Assembly: GCF_963668165.1 (NCBI RefSeq)
Contig: NZ_OY764213.1
Span: 203,977-267,976, forward strand
Reading direction: 5' to 3'
Source: Marispirochaeta sp.
Lineage (GTDB): Bacteria > Spirochaetota > Spirochaetia > JC444 > Marispirochaetaceae
DNA length: 64,000 nucleotides
Numbering within the stretch: the first letter of the stretch is position 1; every line of letters starts with the position of its first letter. The notes under the pieces are model-generated. The model was given only the letters and a program-made list of their open reading frames with translations. It was not told the origin of the DNA and did no database searches. Positions 25,316 through 34,427 of the stretch are shown here, one piece after another. A program made the translations under genes and the position numbers.

Positions 25316-26257
25316 TTAGTTTCTGTTTACAAAGCCGGAAACCGTATTTGCTATCTGTTCCGGGTGAAAACCATAATGGTCGATGAGTTCCTCCGCAGGA
25401 CCGGATTCTCCAAAAGTTGAAAGACCTATTCGCTTGACTAAAGCAGGCTTGCTCTCGCACACAAGCTTACTGACATATCCGCCCAGTCCACCGTTAATGT
25501 TGTGATCTTCCACGGTTACGATCTTGTCGAATCCACTTATTACGTCCAAAAATCGGGAAGGTTCTTTGGAGTACAGAATATTTACATCCGCAACCGTTGC
25601 GTTAAGTCCCTGAGCTTTAAGTCGGTCTGCCGCTTCAAGCACACGACCGAGCACAAAACCGCTGGAGAGCAGAAGCACATCTGCACCATGTTTTGTAATG
25701 AGAGTAATACCGTCGGGGTTAAATGCATCGTTTTTGTTATATATATCCTTTTCTCTACCGCTTCCTGCACGTACATACACCGGTCCGTCAATTTCTGCGG
25801 CCCTTTTCACGGCATGATATGTCTGGTTGCCATCTGCAGGTGTAAAGATTGTAAAATTCGGAATAGTAGCCAGTATGCCGATGTCCTCATAGAACTGATG
25901 GGTCACCCCTTCCCGCTCCCCGCCGTACAGGCCCGCATTTATTCCTACAAACTTGACGTTCAGATTCGGATACGCAACAAAGGTCCTCATCTGTTCACAG
26001 GCTCGCATTGTCAGAAACCCCGCGTAGGTTGCGACGAAGGGAACCAGACCGGTTGTAGATAATCCCGCGGCAAGATCGACAGCATTCTGCTCTGAAATAC
26101 CTGTTTCTATGTAAGCTTCGGGATACTTTTCAGAGAACCCCGTAGCCCGCATAGCTTTCAGAGAATCCGGTGAGACAAAAACATATCGCGGATCAGAAGC
26201 CCTGAGTTCGGTTAAAGCTGCGGCGAAAGCCTCCCGGGTCCCTTTATAATCAGCCAT
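25316..26257 (-). CDS. Transketolase C-terminal subunit (locus 1)
   Basis: 313 residues from ATG 26257, overlapping the end of the N-subunit gene. It contains the pyrimidine-binding domain (YIETGISEQNAVDLAAGLS with the ThDP-activating Glu; VPFVATYAGFLTMRACEQMRT) and the transketolase C domain (VLLLSSGFVLGRVLEAAD; VTVEDHNINGGLGGYVSKL). Split transketolases pair this with the ThDP diphosphate-binding subunit next door. They move two-carbon units between sugars or sugar phosphates. Split forms occur in apiose breakdown (AptAB) among others, so the real substrate is open. Confidence 0.9.
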   Translation of the reverse strand: MADYKGTREAFAAALTELRASDPRYVFVSPDSLKAMRATGFSEKYPEAYIETGISEQNAVDLAAGLSTTGLVPFVATYAGFLTMRACEQMRTFVAYPNLNVKFVGINAGLYGGEREGVTHQFYEDIGILATIPNFTIFTPADGNQTYHAVKRAAEIDGPVYVRAGSGREKDIYNKNDAFNPDGITLITKHGADVLLLSSGFVLGRVLEAADRLKAQGLNATVADVNILYSKEPSRFLDVISGFDKIVTVEDHNINGGLGGYVSKLVCESKPALVKRIGLSTFGESGPAEELIDHYGFHPEQIANTVSGFVNRN

Positions 26258-27077
26258 CGACCAACACCTCCAGTTCTTTCCTCGCTGCAGCAAATTGTTC
26301 CTGTGTGGGAACTCCTTTATGCCAAAGATTATCGTTTTCCATATAACTCAATCCTTTACCTTTAATACAATCACAGACAATAACACTGGGTTTTCCCCTG
26401 ACCTCTTTAGCATTTTTGATGGCCTTCCTTATCTGATCAAAATCGTGCCCGTCGATCTCCTGAGTGTGCCATTTGAAAGCCTCAAATCGTTCTGCAATAT
26501 TGTCTGACCCGATTGTATCCAGTATTGTTCCTCCGCTTTGCCAGCCGTTTTTATCAATAAACACAATCAGGTTGTCCAGCTTATGGGCTGCAGCAGTATT
26601 AATTCCTTCCCAGCAGACTCCCTCCTGGAGTTCACCGTCACCTGCAATTACAAACACATTGAAGTTCTTCTTTAAGTTTTTGGCACCTATCGCAATTCCG
26701 GCAGCGATGGAAATACCATTCCCCAGAGACCCGGAGGTCATATCCACCCCCCTGGTCTTATTCATGACTGGGTGTCCCTGGAAGATGCTTCCCAGACCTC
26801 GCAATCTGTAATCAGCGACTTTCTCCCCAAAAAAGCCTTTTGCGGAAAGCGCTGCATAATAGATCGGGCATGCATGCCCCTTCGACAGGATCAGACGGTC
26901 CCGGTCTTTCCATTCGGGATTCCCTGGATCAAGCTGCATTTCATCGAAATACAGGGTAGTTACAATATCTGCAATTGACAGAGCCGGACCCGGATGCCCG
27001 TCACCGCCCTCGAAAATCATTCGAACAGCTTCCAGGCGAAGTTGTTTTGCTATCTTTTTCAGTTCTCCATTATTCAC
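26250..27077 (-). CDS. Transketolase N-terminal subunit (locus 1)
   Basis: 275 residues. ThDP diphosphate/Mg-binding motif AGDGELQEGVCWEGINTAAAHKLDN near residue 145, preceded by GGDGHPGPALSIADIV and LSKGHACPIYYAAL with the catalytic histidines. First gene after the promoter at 27092-27157, so it heads the locus-1 transcript. It overlaps the C-subunit gene by eight bases. No sugar kinase is encoded in the locus, which leaves open whether its substrate is phosphorylated. Confidence 0.9.
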   Translation of the reverse strand: MNNGELKKIAKQLRLEAVRMIFEGGDGHPGPALSIADIVTTLYFDEMQLDPGNPEWKDRDRLILSKGHACPIYYAALSAKGFFGEKVADYRLRGLGSIFQGHPVMNKTRGVDMTSGSLGNGISIAAGIAIGAKNLKKNFNVFVIAGDGELQEGVCWEGINTAAAHKLDNLIVFIDKNGWQSGGTILDTIGSDNIAERFEAFKWHTQEIDGHDFDQIRKAIKNAKEVRGKPSVIVCDCIKGKGLSYMENDNLWHKGVPTQEQFAAARKELEVLVDG

Positions 27078-27091
27078 ACAGGTGTTCCTTT

Positions 27092-27157
27092 ATTGATCGT
27101 TAATCGTTAATCGTTCAATGTTTAACCTATTATACGATGGCTATACTCACCTGTCAA
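27092..27157 (-). promoter_or_regulatory. Sigma70 promoter and tandem-repeat operator of locus 1
   Basis: On the minus strand TTGACA (27152-27157) and TATAAT (27129-27134) are 17 bases apart, both perfect. Downstream of the -10, at 27092-27119, the plus strand reads ATTG-ATCGTTA-ATCGTTA-ATCGTTC-AAT-like: three 7-bp repeats bounded by ATTG and CAAT. This is a good place for the GntR regulator to bind and block RNA polymerase. It differs from the operators at locus 2. Confidence 0.8.
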
Positions 27158-27249
27158 TGTTTTTTTCGGAGAGACACTTCCGCACTCCTTTTACAGCAGT
27201 GAACGGACTGGCTAATAGAATTTGTTCCGGAACTGTTCCTTCTGAACAT

Positions 27250-27599
27250 TGAAACAGGGGCCGACGCTCCGCTCTACACCTTCCGGCTGTTCAAGGCGGT
27301 ATTTGCAGGAGCCCGCGGGCACAATTGTGTCAGGAGGAATGCGGAACGCATGAAGTATCCCGCCTATCTTATTTGCCCTTCATAGTTTCGGGCCTGGTAT
27401 ACACTGTTATTGGGTACGGGTACGAGGAGGGGGCCGGTTCGGCGAGCTCAACTTTGCCGACTTCGCGGGAACCACCATCGACGCCTTCTGCAAAGGCGCC
27501 TGTACCGGAGAGAACGGCGACGATAAGATATTCATCAGCGAACTGGTCGAGTGCATCCGCATTCGAACCCGGGAACGGGGAAATAAGACGATGGGCTAG
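27250..27599 (+). pseudogene. Collapsed duplicate of amt-glnK
   Basis: 27250-27467 follows the sequence of amt at about 19286-19500 (GGGGCCGACGCTCCGCTCTA, then CGGAACGCATGAAGT, CGAGCTCAACTTTGCCGACT) with many substitutions and indels. At about 27468 it jumps directly to glnK sequence (from ACCACCATCGACG) and continues to the glnK stop equivalent at 27597-27599. The joined ends share CGCGGGA/GTGGGA, so about 1 kb was deleted between them. By eye the glnK part is close to 90 percent identical to the intact gene. Frames are broken, and no RpoN promoter remains. It is a relic of duplication, not a gene. Confidence 0.92.
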
Positions 27600-27612
27600 G
27601 ATCGATAAAAGG

Positions 27613-27646
27613 CCGGTGCTCTCTCCTGTTGAGGAGAAGGTCCCGG
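27613..27646 (-). terminator. Duplicated glnK/gntR hairpin behind gntR of locus 2
   Basis: The copy of the terminator at 20637-20670. The CTCCT/AGGAG inner stem is kept, while the outer stem has lost two pairs. It still ends in CCTTTT on the minus strand, so it probably terminates the locus-2 gntR transcript. Confidence 0.7.
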
Positions 27647-27647
27647 C

Positions 27648-28349
27648 TCACTCCTCGATCTTTAGATGAGAAATACTCCATACACCAGTATGTTCCCTGA
27701 CCATTTCCAGTGCTTCATCATAATTTTTCTCCATTATGGCTTGATGCATCGCTTTGTGCGTTCTATAGCCATACGAAGAGTTAATGGTGGGAGAAAACAT
27801 ATCTATGATGAAGTTATAGATATTTGAAACAATTTTATTGTGAGTGATTTCACCCATAATTCGATGATACTCAATATCTGCTGAGTCACCCAGTTCGCGG
27901 TCCACAATGTCCTGTGACTCTATAGTATCGAATTCATTCATGGCCTCGTCGAGCCGCTTTAAGTCTTCATCGTCGGCATTCCGAAAAATCAGATCGACAA
28001 TACCTCTTTCCATCATCTCCCGTATTTCTATCAGGCTCTTATAGTCCGGATCGCTTACCAGTATCCTAAATAACAAGGGATCAAAGTTTTTTTGATTTGC
28101 CGAACTGCTGATGAAGGTTCCGGCTCCCCTCCGAACTTCAACAATACCATATGCTGACAATATCTTCATGGCTTCACGAATTGAACCCCTGCTGACCTGA
28201 AGATTAGTCGCCAAAACAGGTTCACTGGGGATCATATCACCAGGTTTCAGCTTTTTTTCTATAAGAAGTTCTTTTATGCGATCGACAACAATGTCGACCG
28301 CCGATTTCCGTTTTTCTTCAATCCTGAAAAGATCATCCACTACATACAC
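27648..28349 (-). CDS. GntR/FadR-family regulator of catabolic locus 2
   Basis: 233 residues, clear paralogue of the protein at 20700-21416: KKLKPGDMIPSEPVLATNLQVSRGSIREAMKIL for the winged helix, IVEVRRGAGTFIS for the wing, and an FCD domain (IEYHRIMGEITHNKI). The start is uncertain; GTG at 28349 gives MYVVDDLFRIEEKRKS, but the region matches the untranslated leader of the paralogue, so the true start may lie about 15 codons downstream. The stop lies at the duplicated terminator. It should control locus 2 through operators at 35112-35166. Confidence 0.88.
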   Translation of the reverse strand: MYVVDDLFRIEEKRKSAVDIVVDRIKELLIEKKLKPGDMIPSEPVLATNLQVSRGSIREAMKILSAYGIVEVRRGAGTFISSSANQKNFDPLLFRILVSDPDYKSLIEIREMMERGIVDLIFRNADDEDLKRLDEAMNEFDTIESQDIVDRELGDSADIEYHRIMGEITHNKIVSNIYNFIIDMFSPTINSSYGYRTHKAMHQAIMEKNYDEALEMVREHTGVWSISHLKIEE

Positions 28350-28391
28350 CTGCCAGGATTATACAAAGTGAAGAATACAATATTCAAGTAA

Positions 28392-28733
28392 TCAGTCATC
28401 AATGTACTCAGGCCTGCCGGGTGAAAAAAACTCAACAAAATCGGTATCCTCCAGCACCTTGGAACCATGCTTTTCCCATGAAGAAAAATAGTATGCACCT
28501 CCGTCTGTTACGATGACCGAGGAACCATCTTCTTTGAAGAATTCTACCCTTCCGGATACCACATAACCTATTTGTGCAGCTTCATGGGAATGCAACTCCA
28601 GGACAGCCCCTTTATCAAGATGAAAATGACACAGCATATGATCAGCATCATACACCAGGGTTTTTCGCATAATCCCCGGCCTCAACTCCACGGGAACTAC
28701 ATCAGCTATGCTGTTAACTCTTTTTGCCTTCAT
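28392..28733 (-). CDS. Cupin-domain protein (locus 2)
   Basis: 113 residues from ATG 28733, behind GAGG; the longer frame lies in the transaldolase gene. One conserved beta barrel with metal-binding positions HFHLDKGAVLELHSHEAAQIGYVVSGRVEFF and a later WEKHGSKVLEDT. Small cupins in sugar loci are often isomerases, epimerases or sugar-acid binding proteins; this one resembles the KdgF/uronate-processing type only loosely. It overlaps the transaldolase gene by 20 bases, so it is part of the operon. Confidence 0.82.
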   Translation of the reverse strand: MKAKRVNSIADVVPVELRPGIMRKTLVYDADHMLCHFHLDKGAVLELHSHEAAQIGYVVSGRVEFFKEDGSSVIVTDGGAYYFSSWEKHGSKVLEDTDFVEFFSPGRPEYIDD

Positions 28734-29772
28734 TCCTCGCCTCCCGGACCGCATCTTTCGCCCCTCTCCATCCGTCAAGAAACATGTTCCTGAACAAAAC
28801 AACGGGAGGAAAATCACTGTACTCATCATCGCGCAAACCATTTTCTTCCCATGCTGCCTTAAAAACTGGGACTTTCTCCAGTAGTTCCCGTGTTATTGAC
28901 TCTTTTATTGGAACGTCGAAACGATTTTCTACCGGAGGATTGTCTTTGATCAGTTTGTCCGCAGTTCCTTTCCAGTTAATTGTAATATGCATATCCGCAC
29001 CAACAAATTCAGTAAAATGGTGAAGCCCCCGCGCACCGCCGCCAAGAATAACGACTGGATACTCCCGTTCCTTGATGATTGAATACAGCTTTCTTCCTGC
29101 AAGAATACCCGCATACCATAGGATTTCATCGCTGACTTCTGCTCCTGTATTCTTTTTCCACTCTGCAAGGTGCTGGTCAAAGATACCGGTTATGTGAGTT
29201 ACATACATAGGGGCAGGATTTCTTCGTTTTACTACGATGTCAGTATAGATTTCAGATATCTGGACCGCCTGGGCAATAGACATAACTTCCGTAGCGATAA
29301 CCGGTACATCATTTTGGGACAGCTCGGCAATAGCGGAAATCCCGCTTTTCGTTACTGGAACTTTAGCAATATAATTCTTTGACAGATTTAAATTACTTTC
29401 TGCTTCACGAAGAATATCAGACGGATCGTCTTCCTTTTCCGGATCCCCCTGGATTGATACCCATCCCCGCGTGCCATTTGATTTCTCATAGACTGGCAGA
29501 AAAGCATCCATTATTTTCTTTACAATCCTGGACTGGAGCTGAGAAACCACCAAAGAGTCATCCGGCTCCTTCTGCAGAATCTCCTTCATAATTTCCCTGC
29601 AAGCTCCCATGGTCTCACTATTTTTCAGCATCTTGCTTGCATACGTTGGATTTGTTGTACAATATTCAGCCCCTGCAGCTATCGCCATCATTGCTTCATT
29701 CGGGGTCGGATTATTAACCCAAAACCTGGTCGGGGTCTTACTTTGGACCTGGTGAAAATACGTATCATTCAC
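28714..29772 (-). CDS. Transaldolase-family protein (locus 2)
   Basis: 352 residues. Transaldolase TIM-barrel landmarks: GAEYCTTNPTYASKM near residue 35 (family TTNP), WVSIQGDPEKEDD near 104, YIAKVPVTKSGISAI with the likely Schiff-base Lys137, VPVIATEVMSIAQAVQ, and YVTHITGIFDQHLAEWKK. The Lys context resembles the short fructose-6-phosphate aldolase/TalC group, but the protein is much longer, with an extra C-terminal part (PPVVLFRNMFLDGWRGAKD). It may split or join three-carbon units of the substrate handled by the split transketolase next door. No counterpart is present in locus 1. Confidence 0.82.
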   Translation of the reverse strand: MNDTYFHQVQSKTPTRFWVNNPTPNEAMMAIAAGAEYCTTNPTYASKMLKNSETMGACREIMKEILQKEPDDSLVVSQLQSRIVKKIMDAFLPVYEKSNGTRGWVSIQGDPEKEDDPSDILREAESNLNLSKNYIAKVPVTKSGISAIAELSQNDVPVIATEVMSIAQAVQISEIYTDIVVKRRNPAPMYVTHITGIFDQHLAEWKKNTGAEVSDEILWYAGILAGRKLYSIIKEREYPVVILGGGARGLHHFTEFVGADMHITINWKGTADKLIKDNPPVENRFDVPIKESITRELLEKVPVFKAAWEENGLRDDEYSDFPPVVLFRNMFLDGWRGAKDAVREARNEGKKS

Positions 29773-29816
29773 TGTATAACTCCTTTAATACATGCATTAA
29801 TTCTGGTGCTTCTTTA

Positions 29817-31097
29817 TTATGGGAAAATAATATTCGGAAGAAAGGTAGAAATTCCCGGAAACAGAGTAACTACCAGCAGAGCTATAATCAGAGGAATAAA
29901 ATATGGCAGTATTTTCTTCATGATTGTTTCCACCGGTTGACCCGAAACAACACTTACCATGTACAGACTCATTCCAACTGGAGGCGTAAGAAGTCCAATC
30001 ATAAGATTAAAAACAACAACAATACCCAGATGTATTGGATCAACGCCGGCCATCATCATAGCCGGGTAAATTATCGGCGTAAGCACGAGTATAGCCGCTA
30101 TGGTATCCATTATCATCCCGATTACAAGGAGGAGAACATTAATTAATAACAGCAGAATGATCGGGTTTTTTGAGATCGATAATAACAGAGTCGCCATTTT
30201 CATCGGAATCTGCTCAATAGTGAGAATCCAGGCGAATACAGATGCGCAAGCAACCACTATAAGGATCTGTCCGGTCGAATGAATCGTCTCCTTCGCCATG
30301 GAAATAAGTTTTTTTACAGACATTTCCCGATACACGAATACCCCAAGCACTAAGGAATATGCAACTGTTACGGACGCAACTTCCGTGGGACTAAACCAAC
30401 CCGAAACAAGACCACCGGCAAGCAATACAGGAGCAAACAGAGCTGGTAAGGCATTAACAACGACTCTCCTCAAATCATTTTTTTCCGGACGCAGCGTATC
30501 CCGCGGATAATCCTTAATATGCGCAATAATAGTTACGACAATCATCAAAAGCCCGGTGACTACAAGGGCTGGAACGATCCCTGCAATAAGCAGCTTGATG
30601 CTGGAAACCTCCGCGACAGTTGCAAAGATTATCAAAGGAATGCTTGGAGGAAAGATCGGACCTATTGTAGCGGAAGCCGCAGTAATGGCGGCAGCTTCGC
30701 CGGTGTCGTATCCCTGGTCTTTCATTGCCTTGATTTCTATTTTTCCTAGCCCTCCGATGTCCGCCAATGCCGCACCTGAGATTCCAGAAAAAATAAGACT
30801 GGCAAGAATGTTCACATGGGCCAGACCGCCTTTTCTCCTGCCGACCATAAGACGGGCCGTATTGAACAGTCGGTCAGTTATACCGGATGTGTTCATCAAA
30901 CTCCCTGCGAAAATGAATACAGGAACTGCAACCAGAGGAAACGAGTTCAGTGAGTTCGGTAAACGATGAGCTAAAACGGACAAGGGAAGATCCGAGGACA
31001 ATAAATACAACACAGAGGAAAAACCCAAACTATAGGCGATAGGAATACCGAACAACGTCAAACCAAAAAAAACAAGCGTCATGGTAAGACCAGTCAT
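29817..31097 (-). CDS. dctM: TRAP transporter large permease DctM (locus 2)
   Basis: 426 residues, about twelve helices; GIPIAYSLGFSSVLYLL, NSFPLVAVPVFIFAGSLMNTSGITDRL, PPSIPLIIFATVAEVSSIKLLIAGIVPA and LTPPVGMSLYMVSVVSGQP are DctM features. Paralogue of the locus-1 protein but clearly diverged, so the two transporters probably take different substrates. The start overlaps the dctQ stop (ATGA at 31094-31097). Confidence 0.95.
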   Translation of the reverse strand: MTGLTMTLVFFGLTLFGIPIAYSLGFSSVLYLLSSDLPLSVLAHRLPNSLNSFPLVAVPVFIFAGSLMNTSGITDRLFNTARLMVGRRKGGLAHVNILASLIFSGISGAALADIGGLGKIEIKAMKDQGYDTGEAAAITAASATIGPIFPPSIPLIIFATVAEVSSIKLLIAGIVPALVVTGLLMIVVTIIAHIKDYPRDTLRPEKNDLRRVVVNALPALFAPVLLAGGLVSGWFSPTEVASVTVAYSLVLGVFVYREMSVKKLISMAKETIHSTGQILIVVACASVFAWILTIEQIPMKMATLLLSISKNPIILLLLINVLLLVIGMIMDTIAAILVLTPIIYPAMMMAGVDPIHLGIVVVFNLMIGLLTPPVGMSLYMVSVVSGQPVETIMKKILPYFIPLIIALLVVTLFPGISTFLPNIIFP

Positions 31098-31555
31098 TGC
31101 CGCCCCCCATAGAACAGGATGCGTAAAAACCTTGCGATTCCGGCTCCCACACCAAGAATTGCGCCGATCAGTCCCGCGGAAAAGAAAATTGTATTTGGTA
31201 AATTCAAAGAGGGCGAAAGGACATTTCCGCTGTTTTTCATAAGCAAAAAATGACTGATTATATAAACACTATAAAAGGCGATTACAACAAGAACAGAAAG
31301 AAGGGATTGTATCTTTCTGAACCTTTCAGAAAACCTCATAGCCAGCATATCGAAACGAACGTGGTCATTCCGGTAAAAAACTACCGGAGCAGCAATCAGA
31401 ACAATCGAAAGCAGCAGAAAGCGCGAAAATTCTTCATTCCAGACGAATCCCGTCTCAAAGAAGTTACGTAAAATAACCTGGAGAAAAACTATGCCAGATA
31501 AAACCAACAGAAGAAAAACCGCCACAAGTTCAACACCTGCCAGGATCTTTTTCAT
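31094..31555 (-). CDS. dctQ: TRAP transporter small permease DctQ (locus 2)
   Basis: 153 residues from ATG 31555 (AGGGGCG upstream). Four helices with FVWNEEFSRFLLLSIVLIAAPVVF and YRNDHVRFDMLAMRF, the DctQ signature. Translationally coupled to dctM and 75 bases behind dctP. Confidence 0.92.
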   Translation of the reverse strand: MKKILAGVELVAVFLLLVLSGIVFLQVILRNFFETGFVWNEEFSRFLLLSIVLIAAPVVFYRNDHVRFDMLAMRFSERFRKIQSLLSVLVVIAFYSVYIISHFLLMKNSGNVLSPSLNLPNTIFFSAGLIGAILGVGAGIARFLRILFYGGRQ

Positions 31556-31630
31556 TAACAATCGCCCCTTTGAGATCAGCGCCTCCATTACGTATGCAAT
31601 CATAACATGGAGGCGCCTTCGCGCTGGAAA

Positions 31631-32629
31631 TTATTTAATAGTGTCGATTATACTGTACAAATCACCGTACTTGTCATCGAATCTTTCACGGACAAGCGCG
31701 GTTACAGATTCTCTGAAGGCGTCGATCTGCAATCCGTTATCAGCAGTGATAACTGTCATGCCGACTTCTTTCAGCTTCTCGATATCCGCCTGTTCCGACT
31801 CTATGGTCTTTGCAGTCGCCCATTCTGCTGTTTCTTCAGCGGCTTCCATAACTGCTTTCTTCTGGGATTCAGTTAAGCTCTTCCATACGGCTTCGTTCAT
31901 CACCACACACTCAGCACCCATAATATGGGATGTAACCATCATGTGGCTCTGAATATCAAATAATTTATTTGCATAAATTACGCCGACAGGATTCTCCTGT
32001 CCATCAGCTGCACCCGTCGCCAGAGCCGTTGGCACTTCAGACCAGTCTATAGGAGTCGCGATTGCACCCATACCTTCGACGGCCGTCATATAGATAGGAA
32101 AAGGAATTGCCCGAATTTTCATACCTTTGAGGTCGGCCGGGGTGTATACAGCTTTGTTGGTCGTCAGCTGACGAGCGCCAAAGAAGAAATTATAGATATT
32201 TCGGATGTTTCGCTCTGCAATTGCACCGTCGTTCAGTTTTTTCATAACAGGTGAATTGACATCGGTTACCCGCATAAGATGGTCTACACTCTTGTACAAA
32301 AACGGAGTATCAAGCACTGCATAATCCGGGTACAGAGAACCTATGCCCGCCATTGTGTTGTGATGAAACGCAACGGTACCATTGCTGACCATTTCAGCCT
32401 GCTCCTGGATTGTTCCGAGCTGGGAAGACGGATACACTTCAACAATTATTTCTCCGCCGGTTTTCTCCTTAACCATCTCGGCAAAATACACCGCCTGCTT
32501 ACCGGCGACACTCTCCGGAGAATTCATATGAGCATATCTCAACTTAATGACTTCTCCTTCCTCTTGTCCGCTCCCGTAGGCAAGCGTAACAAGCACCATA
32601 ACAAGACATGCTACTGCAATTTTCTTCAT
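31631..32629 (-). CDS. dctP: TRAP transporter substrate-binding protein DctP (locus 2)
   Basis: 332 residues from ATG 32629, six bases behind AGGAG. Signal peptide KKIAVACLVMVLVTLAYGSGQEEG. DctP landmarks: IKLRYAHMNSPESVAGKQAVYFAEMV, LKGMKIRAIPFPIYMTAVEGMGAIATPI with the carboxylate-binding Arg, and AADGQENPVGVIYANKLF. Periplasmic receptor for an organic acid, probably a sugar acid given its neighbours. The start lies just behind the transketolase stop, in the same operon. Confidence 0.94.
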   Translation of the reverse strand: MKKIAVACLVMVLVTLAYGSGQEEGEVIKLRYAHMNSPESVAGKQAVYFAEMVKEKTGGEIIVEVYPSSQLGTIQEQAEMVSNGTVAFHHNTMAGIGSLYPDYAVLDTPFLYKSVDHLMRVTDVNSPVMKKLNDGAIAERNIRNIYNFFFGARQLTTNKAVYTPADLKGMKIRAIPFPIYMTAVEGMGAIATPIDWSEVPTALATGAADGQENPVGVIYANKLFDIQSHMMVTSHIMGAECVVMNEAVWKSLTESQKKAVMEAAEETAEWATAKTIESEQADIEKLKEVGMTVITADNGLQIDAFRESVTALVRERFDDKYGDLYSIIDTIK

Positions 32630-32631
32630 AC

Positions 32632-33591
32632 TCAACTCCTTATTGATGTTATATTTGACAAGGCCTTCTCGGCCTTTTCAACTATGGATTGTACGGTGAT
32701 ACCGTATTTTTCGAAGAGCTCTTCTGGTGTGCCCGATTCCGAGAACCTGTCATCAAGTCCGATTCGAACAACCCTCCGGGGACAGAAAGCAGAAGAAGTT
32801 TCGCAGACGGCGCTTCCCAGGCCACCGATTGTATTATGATCCTCCACAACAAGCGCTGCCTTACAACTTTGCAGGTGATCCAGAATCTCTTCTACAGGTA
32901 AGGGTTTAATCGTTGAGACTTCTACTCCCCGGACGCTTATGCCCCGGGAACTGAGTTCCTTGCATGCCTCTTTGATATAAGGAAGTACAAAGCCGTGACC
33001 GAAAATGACCAGATCTTCTCCTTCATCGAAGAAAGTACGGCACTTACCGAACTCGAAAGGTGTATCTTCCGTCCAGAAAACGGGATCACGTCCACTTCCT
33101 ATGCGTAAATACACCGGTCCGTCGATCTGCTCCGTCATAACACGCACGGCTTGACGGACTTGCCCGGCATCGGCAGGCGACAGTACCGTGATTCCCGGGA
33201 TGGTCCGGGTAATTCCAAGGTCCTCAAGACCCTGGTGAGTAACGCCTTCGCGCTCTCCTGATCCCATTCCTCCATTAGCTCCGATTACCTTTACATTCAA
33301 TCCCGGATAAGCTACAGCGTTACGTAACTGCTCACACGCCCGCTGGGTTGCAAATACAGCATAGGAAACATATACGGGGGTCATGCCGCATGATGCAATC
33401 CCCGCCGAAATTGCCATAGCCGCCTGCTCGGAGATTCCGACTTCAATAAAATTTGACGGATACTTCTCCATGAAATCCTGCGCCTTGATTACACCGGCAG
33501 AGTCAGAGGAGACAAGGACGATCGACTTATCATTTTCAATCACATCGAACAGACCTTCGGTAACAGCTCTTCGCGTACTTTTCTGATTCAT
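32632..33591 (-). CDS. Transketolase C-terminal subunit (locus 2)
   Basis: 319 residues. ThDP-activating Glu in FIEVGISEQAAMAISAGIA, pyrimidine fold TPVYVSYAVFATQRACEQLRN, and C domain LVIFGHGFVLPYIKEACKEL with VVEDHNTIGGLGSAVCE. Its start shares a base with the N-subunit stop (TAATG), so the halves are made in equal amounts. Only about half of residues match the locus-1 subunit by eye. Confidence 0.9.
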   Translation of the reverse strand: MNQKSTRRAVTEGLFDVIENDKSIVLVSSDSAGVIKAQDFMEKYPSNFIEVGISEQAAMAISAGIASCGMTPVYVSYAVFATQRACEQLRNAVAYPGLNVKVIGANGGMGSGEREGVTHQGLEDLGITRTIPGITVLSPADAGQVRQAVRVMTEQIDGPVYLRIGSGRDPVFWTEDTPFEFGKCRTFFDEGEDLVIFGHGFVLPYIKEACKELSSRGISVRGVEVSTIKPLPVEEILDHLQSCKAALVVEDHNTIGGLGSAVCETSSAFCPRRVVRIGLDDRFSESGTPEELFEKYGITVQSIVEKAEKALSNITSIRS

Positions 33592-34427
33592 TAATCAGTC
33601 CCCTCCAGTTGGTGTATTCCGTTGGCGAACTCTTCCTCGGTGGGAACACGTTTGTGCCAGGAATTATTGTCTTCCATAAAATCCAACCCTTTACCCTTGA
33701 CGGTATTGCAGATAATAACTGAAGAGCGGGGCTCAGCTTCAGACTCTCGGAGAGCCGAGAAAATCTCATCAAAATCATGCCCGTCTATTTCCCTGCAAGC
33801 AACGCGGAAGGCTTCAAATTTTTCCATTAAAGGGAGAATACCGCTGACCTCTGATACCGGACCGCCACTTTGTCGTTTATTATGATCAATAAGAATATAC
33901 AGGTTATCCAATGAATACTTGGCCGCCACCTGGAGGGCTTCCCACACAATTCCCTCCTGAAGTTCTCCATCTCCGGCAAGTACGTATACTCTGCTATTTT
34001 TCTTTTGGTGCTTCAACGCCCAGGCCATCCCGACTCCCATTGCAAGACCATTACCAAGCGGTCCTGTAGTTGCATCGATTCCCGGGGTTTTCACCATATC
34101 CGGATGCCCCTGAAGTCTGGAATTAATTTTCCTAAGAGAATATTTCTCCTTTTCCGGAAAGAACCCTCGGCGCATAAGCGCCGCGTAAAGAAGAGGACAT
34201 GCATGACCTTTTGATAAAACAAAGCGATCACGATACTCCCAGGCGGGATTATCTGGACGAACATTGAGAATCCCACCAAAATAGAGAGCTGTTATTATTT
34301 CTGCGGCAGAGTAGGCCGGACCAGGATGTCCGTCTTTTACATCATAGATCATCTCAAGAACATCTTTTCGTAGAAGCGATGCAGTTTTACGCAGCGTATC
34401 GGTGAATGGGACTCCAGTGTCATTCAT
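33591..34427 (-). CDS. Transketolase N-terminal subunit (locus 2)
   Basis: 278 residues. VKDGHPGPAYSAAEIITALYF, LSKGHACPLLYAALM and LAGDGELQEGIVWEALQVAAKYSLDNL give the histidines and the ThDP/Mg motif. Its ATG overlaps the racemase-family stop (ATGA at 34424-34427), so the three first genes of locus 2 are translationally coupled. Confidence 0.9.
   Translation of the reverse strand: MNDTGVPFTDTLRKTASLLRKDVLEMIYDVKDGHPGPAYSAAEIITALYFGGILNVRPDNPAWEYRDRFVLSKGHACPLLYAALMRRGFFPEKEKYSLRKINSRLQGHPDMVKTPGIDATTGPLGNGLAMGVGMAWALKHQKKNSRVYVLAGDGELQEGIVWEALQVAAKYSLDNLYILIDHNKRQSGGPVSEVSGILPLMEKFEAFRVACREIDGHDFDEIFSALRESEAEPRSSVIICNTVKGKGLDFMEDNNSWHKRVPTEEEFANGIHQLEGTD

Noticed and set aside
27092..27119. 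Three 7-bp repeats as replication iterons
   Set aside because: Only three short repeats, at the start site of a sigma70 promoter and with no replication gene nearby; an operator is simpler.
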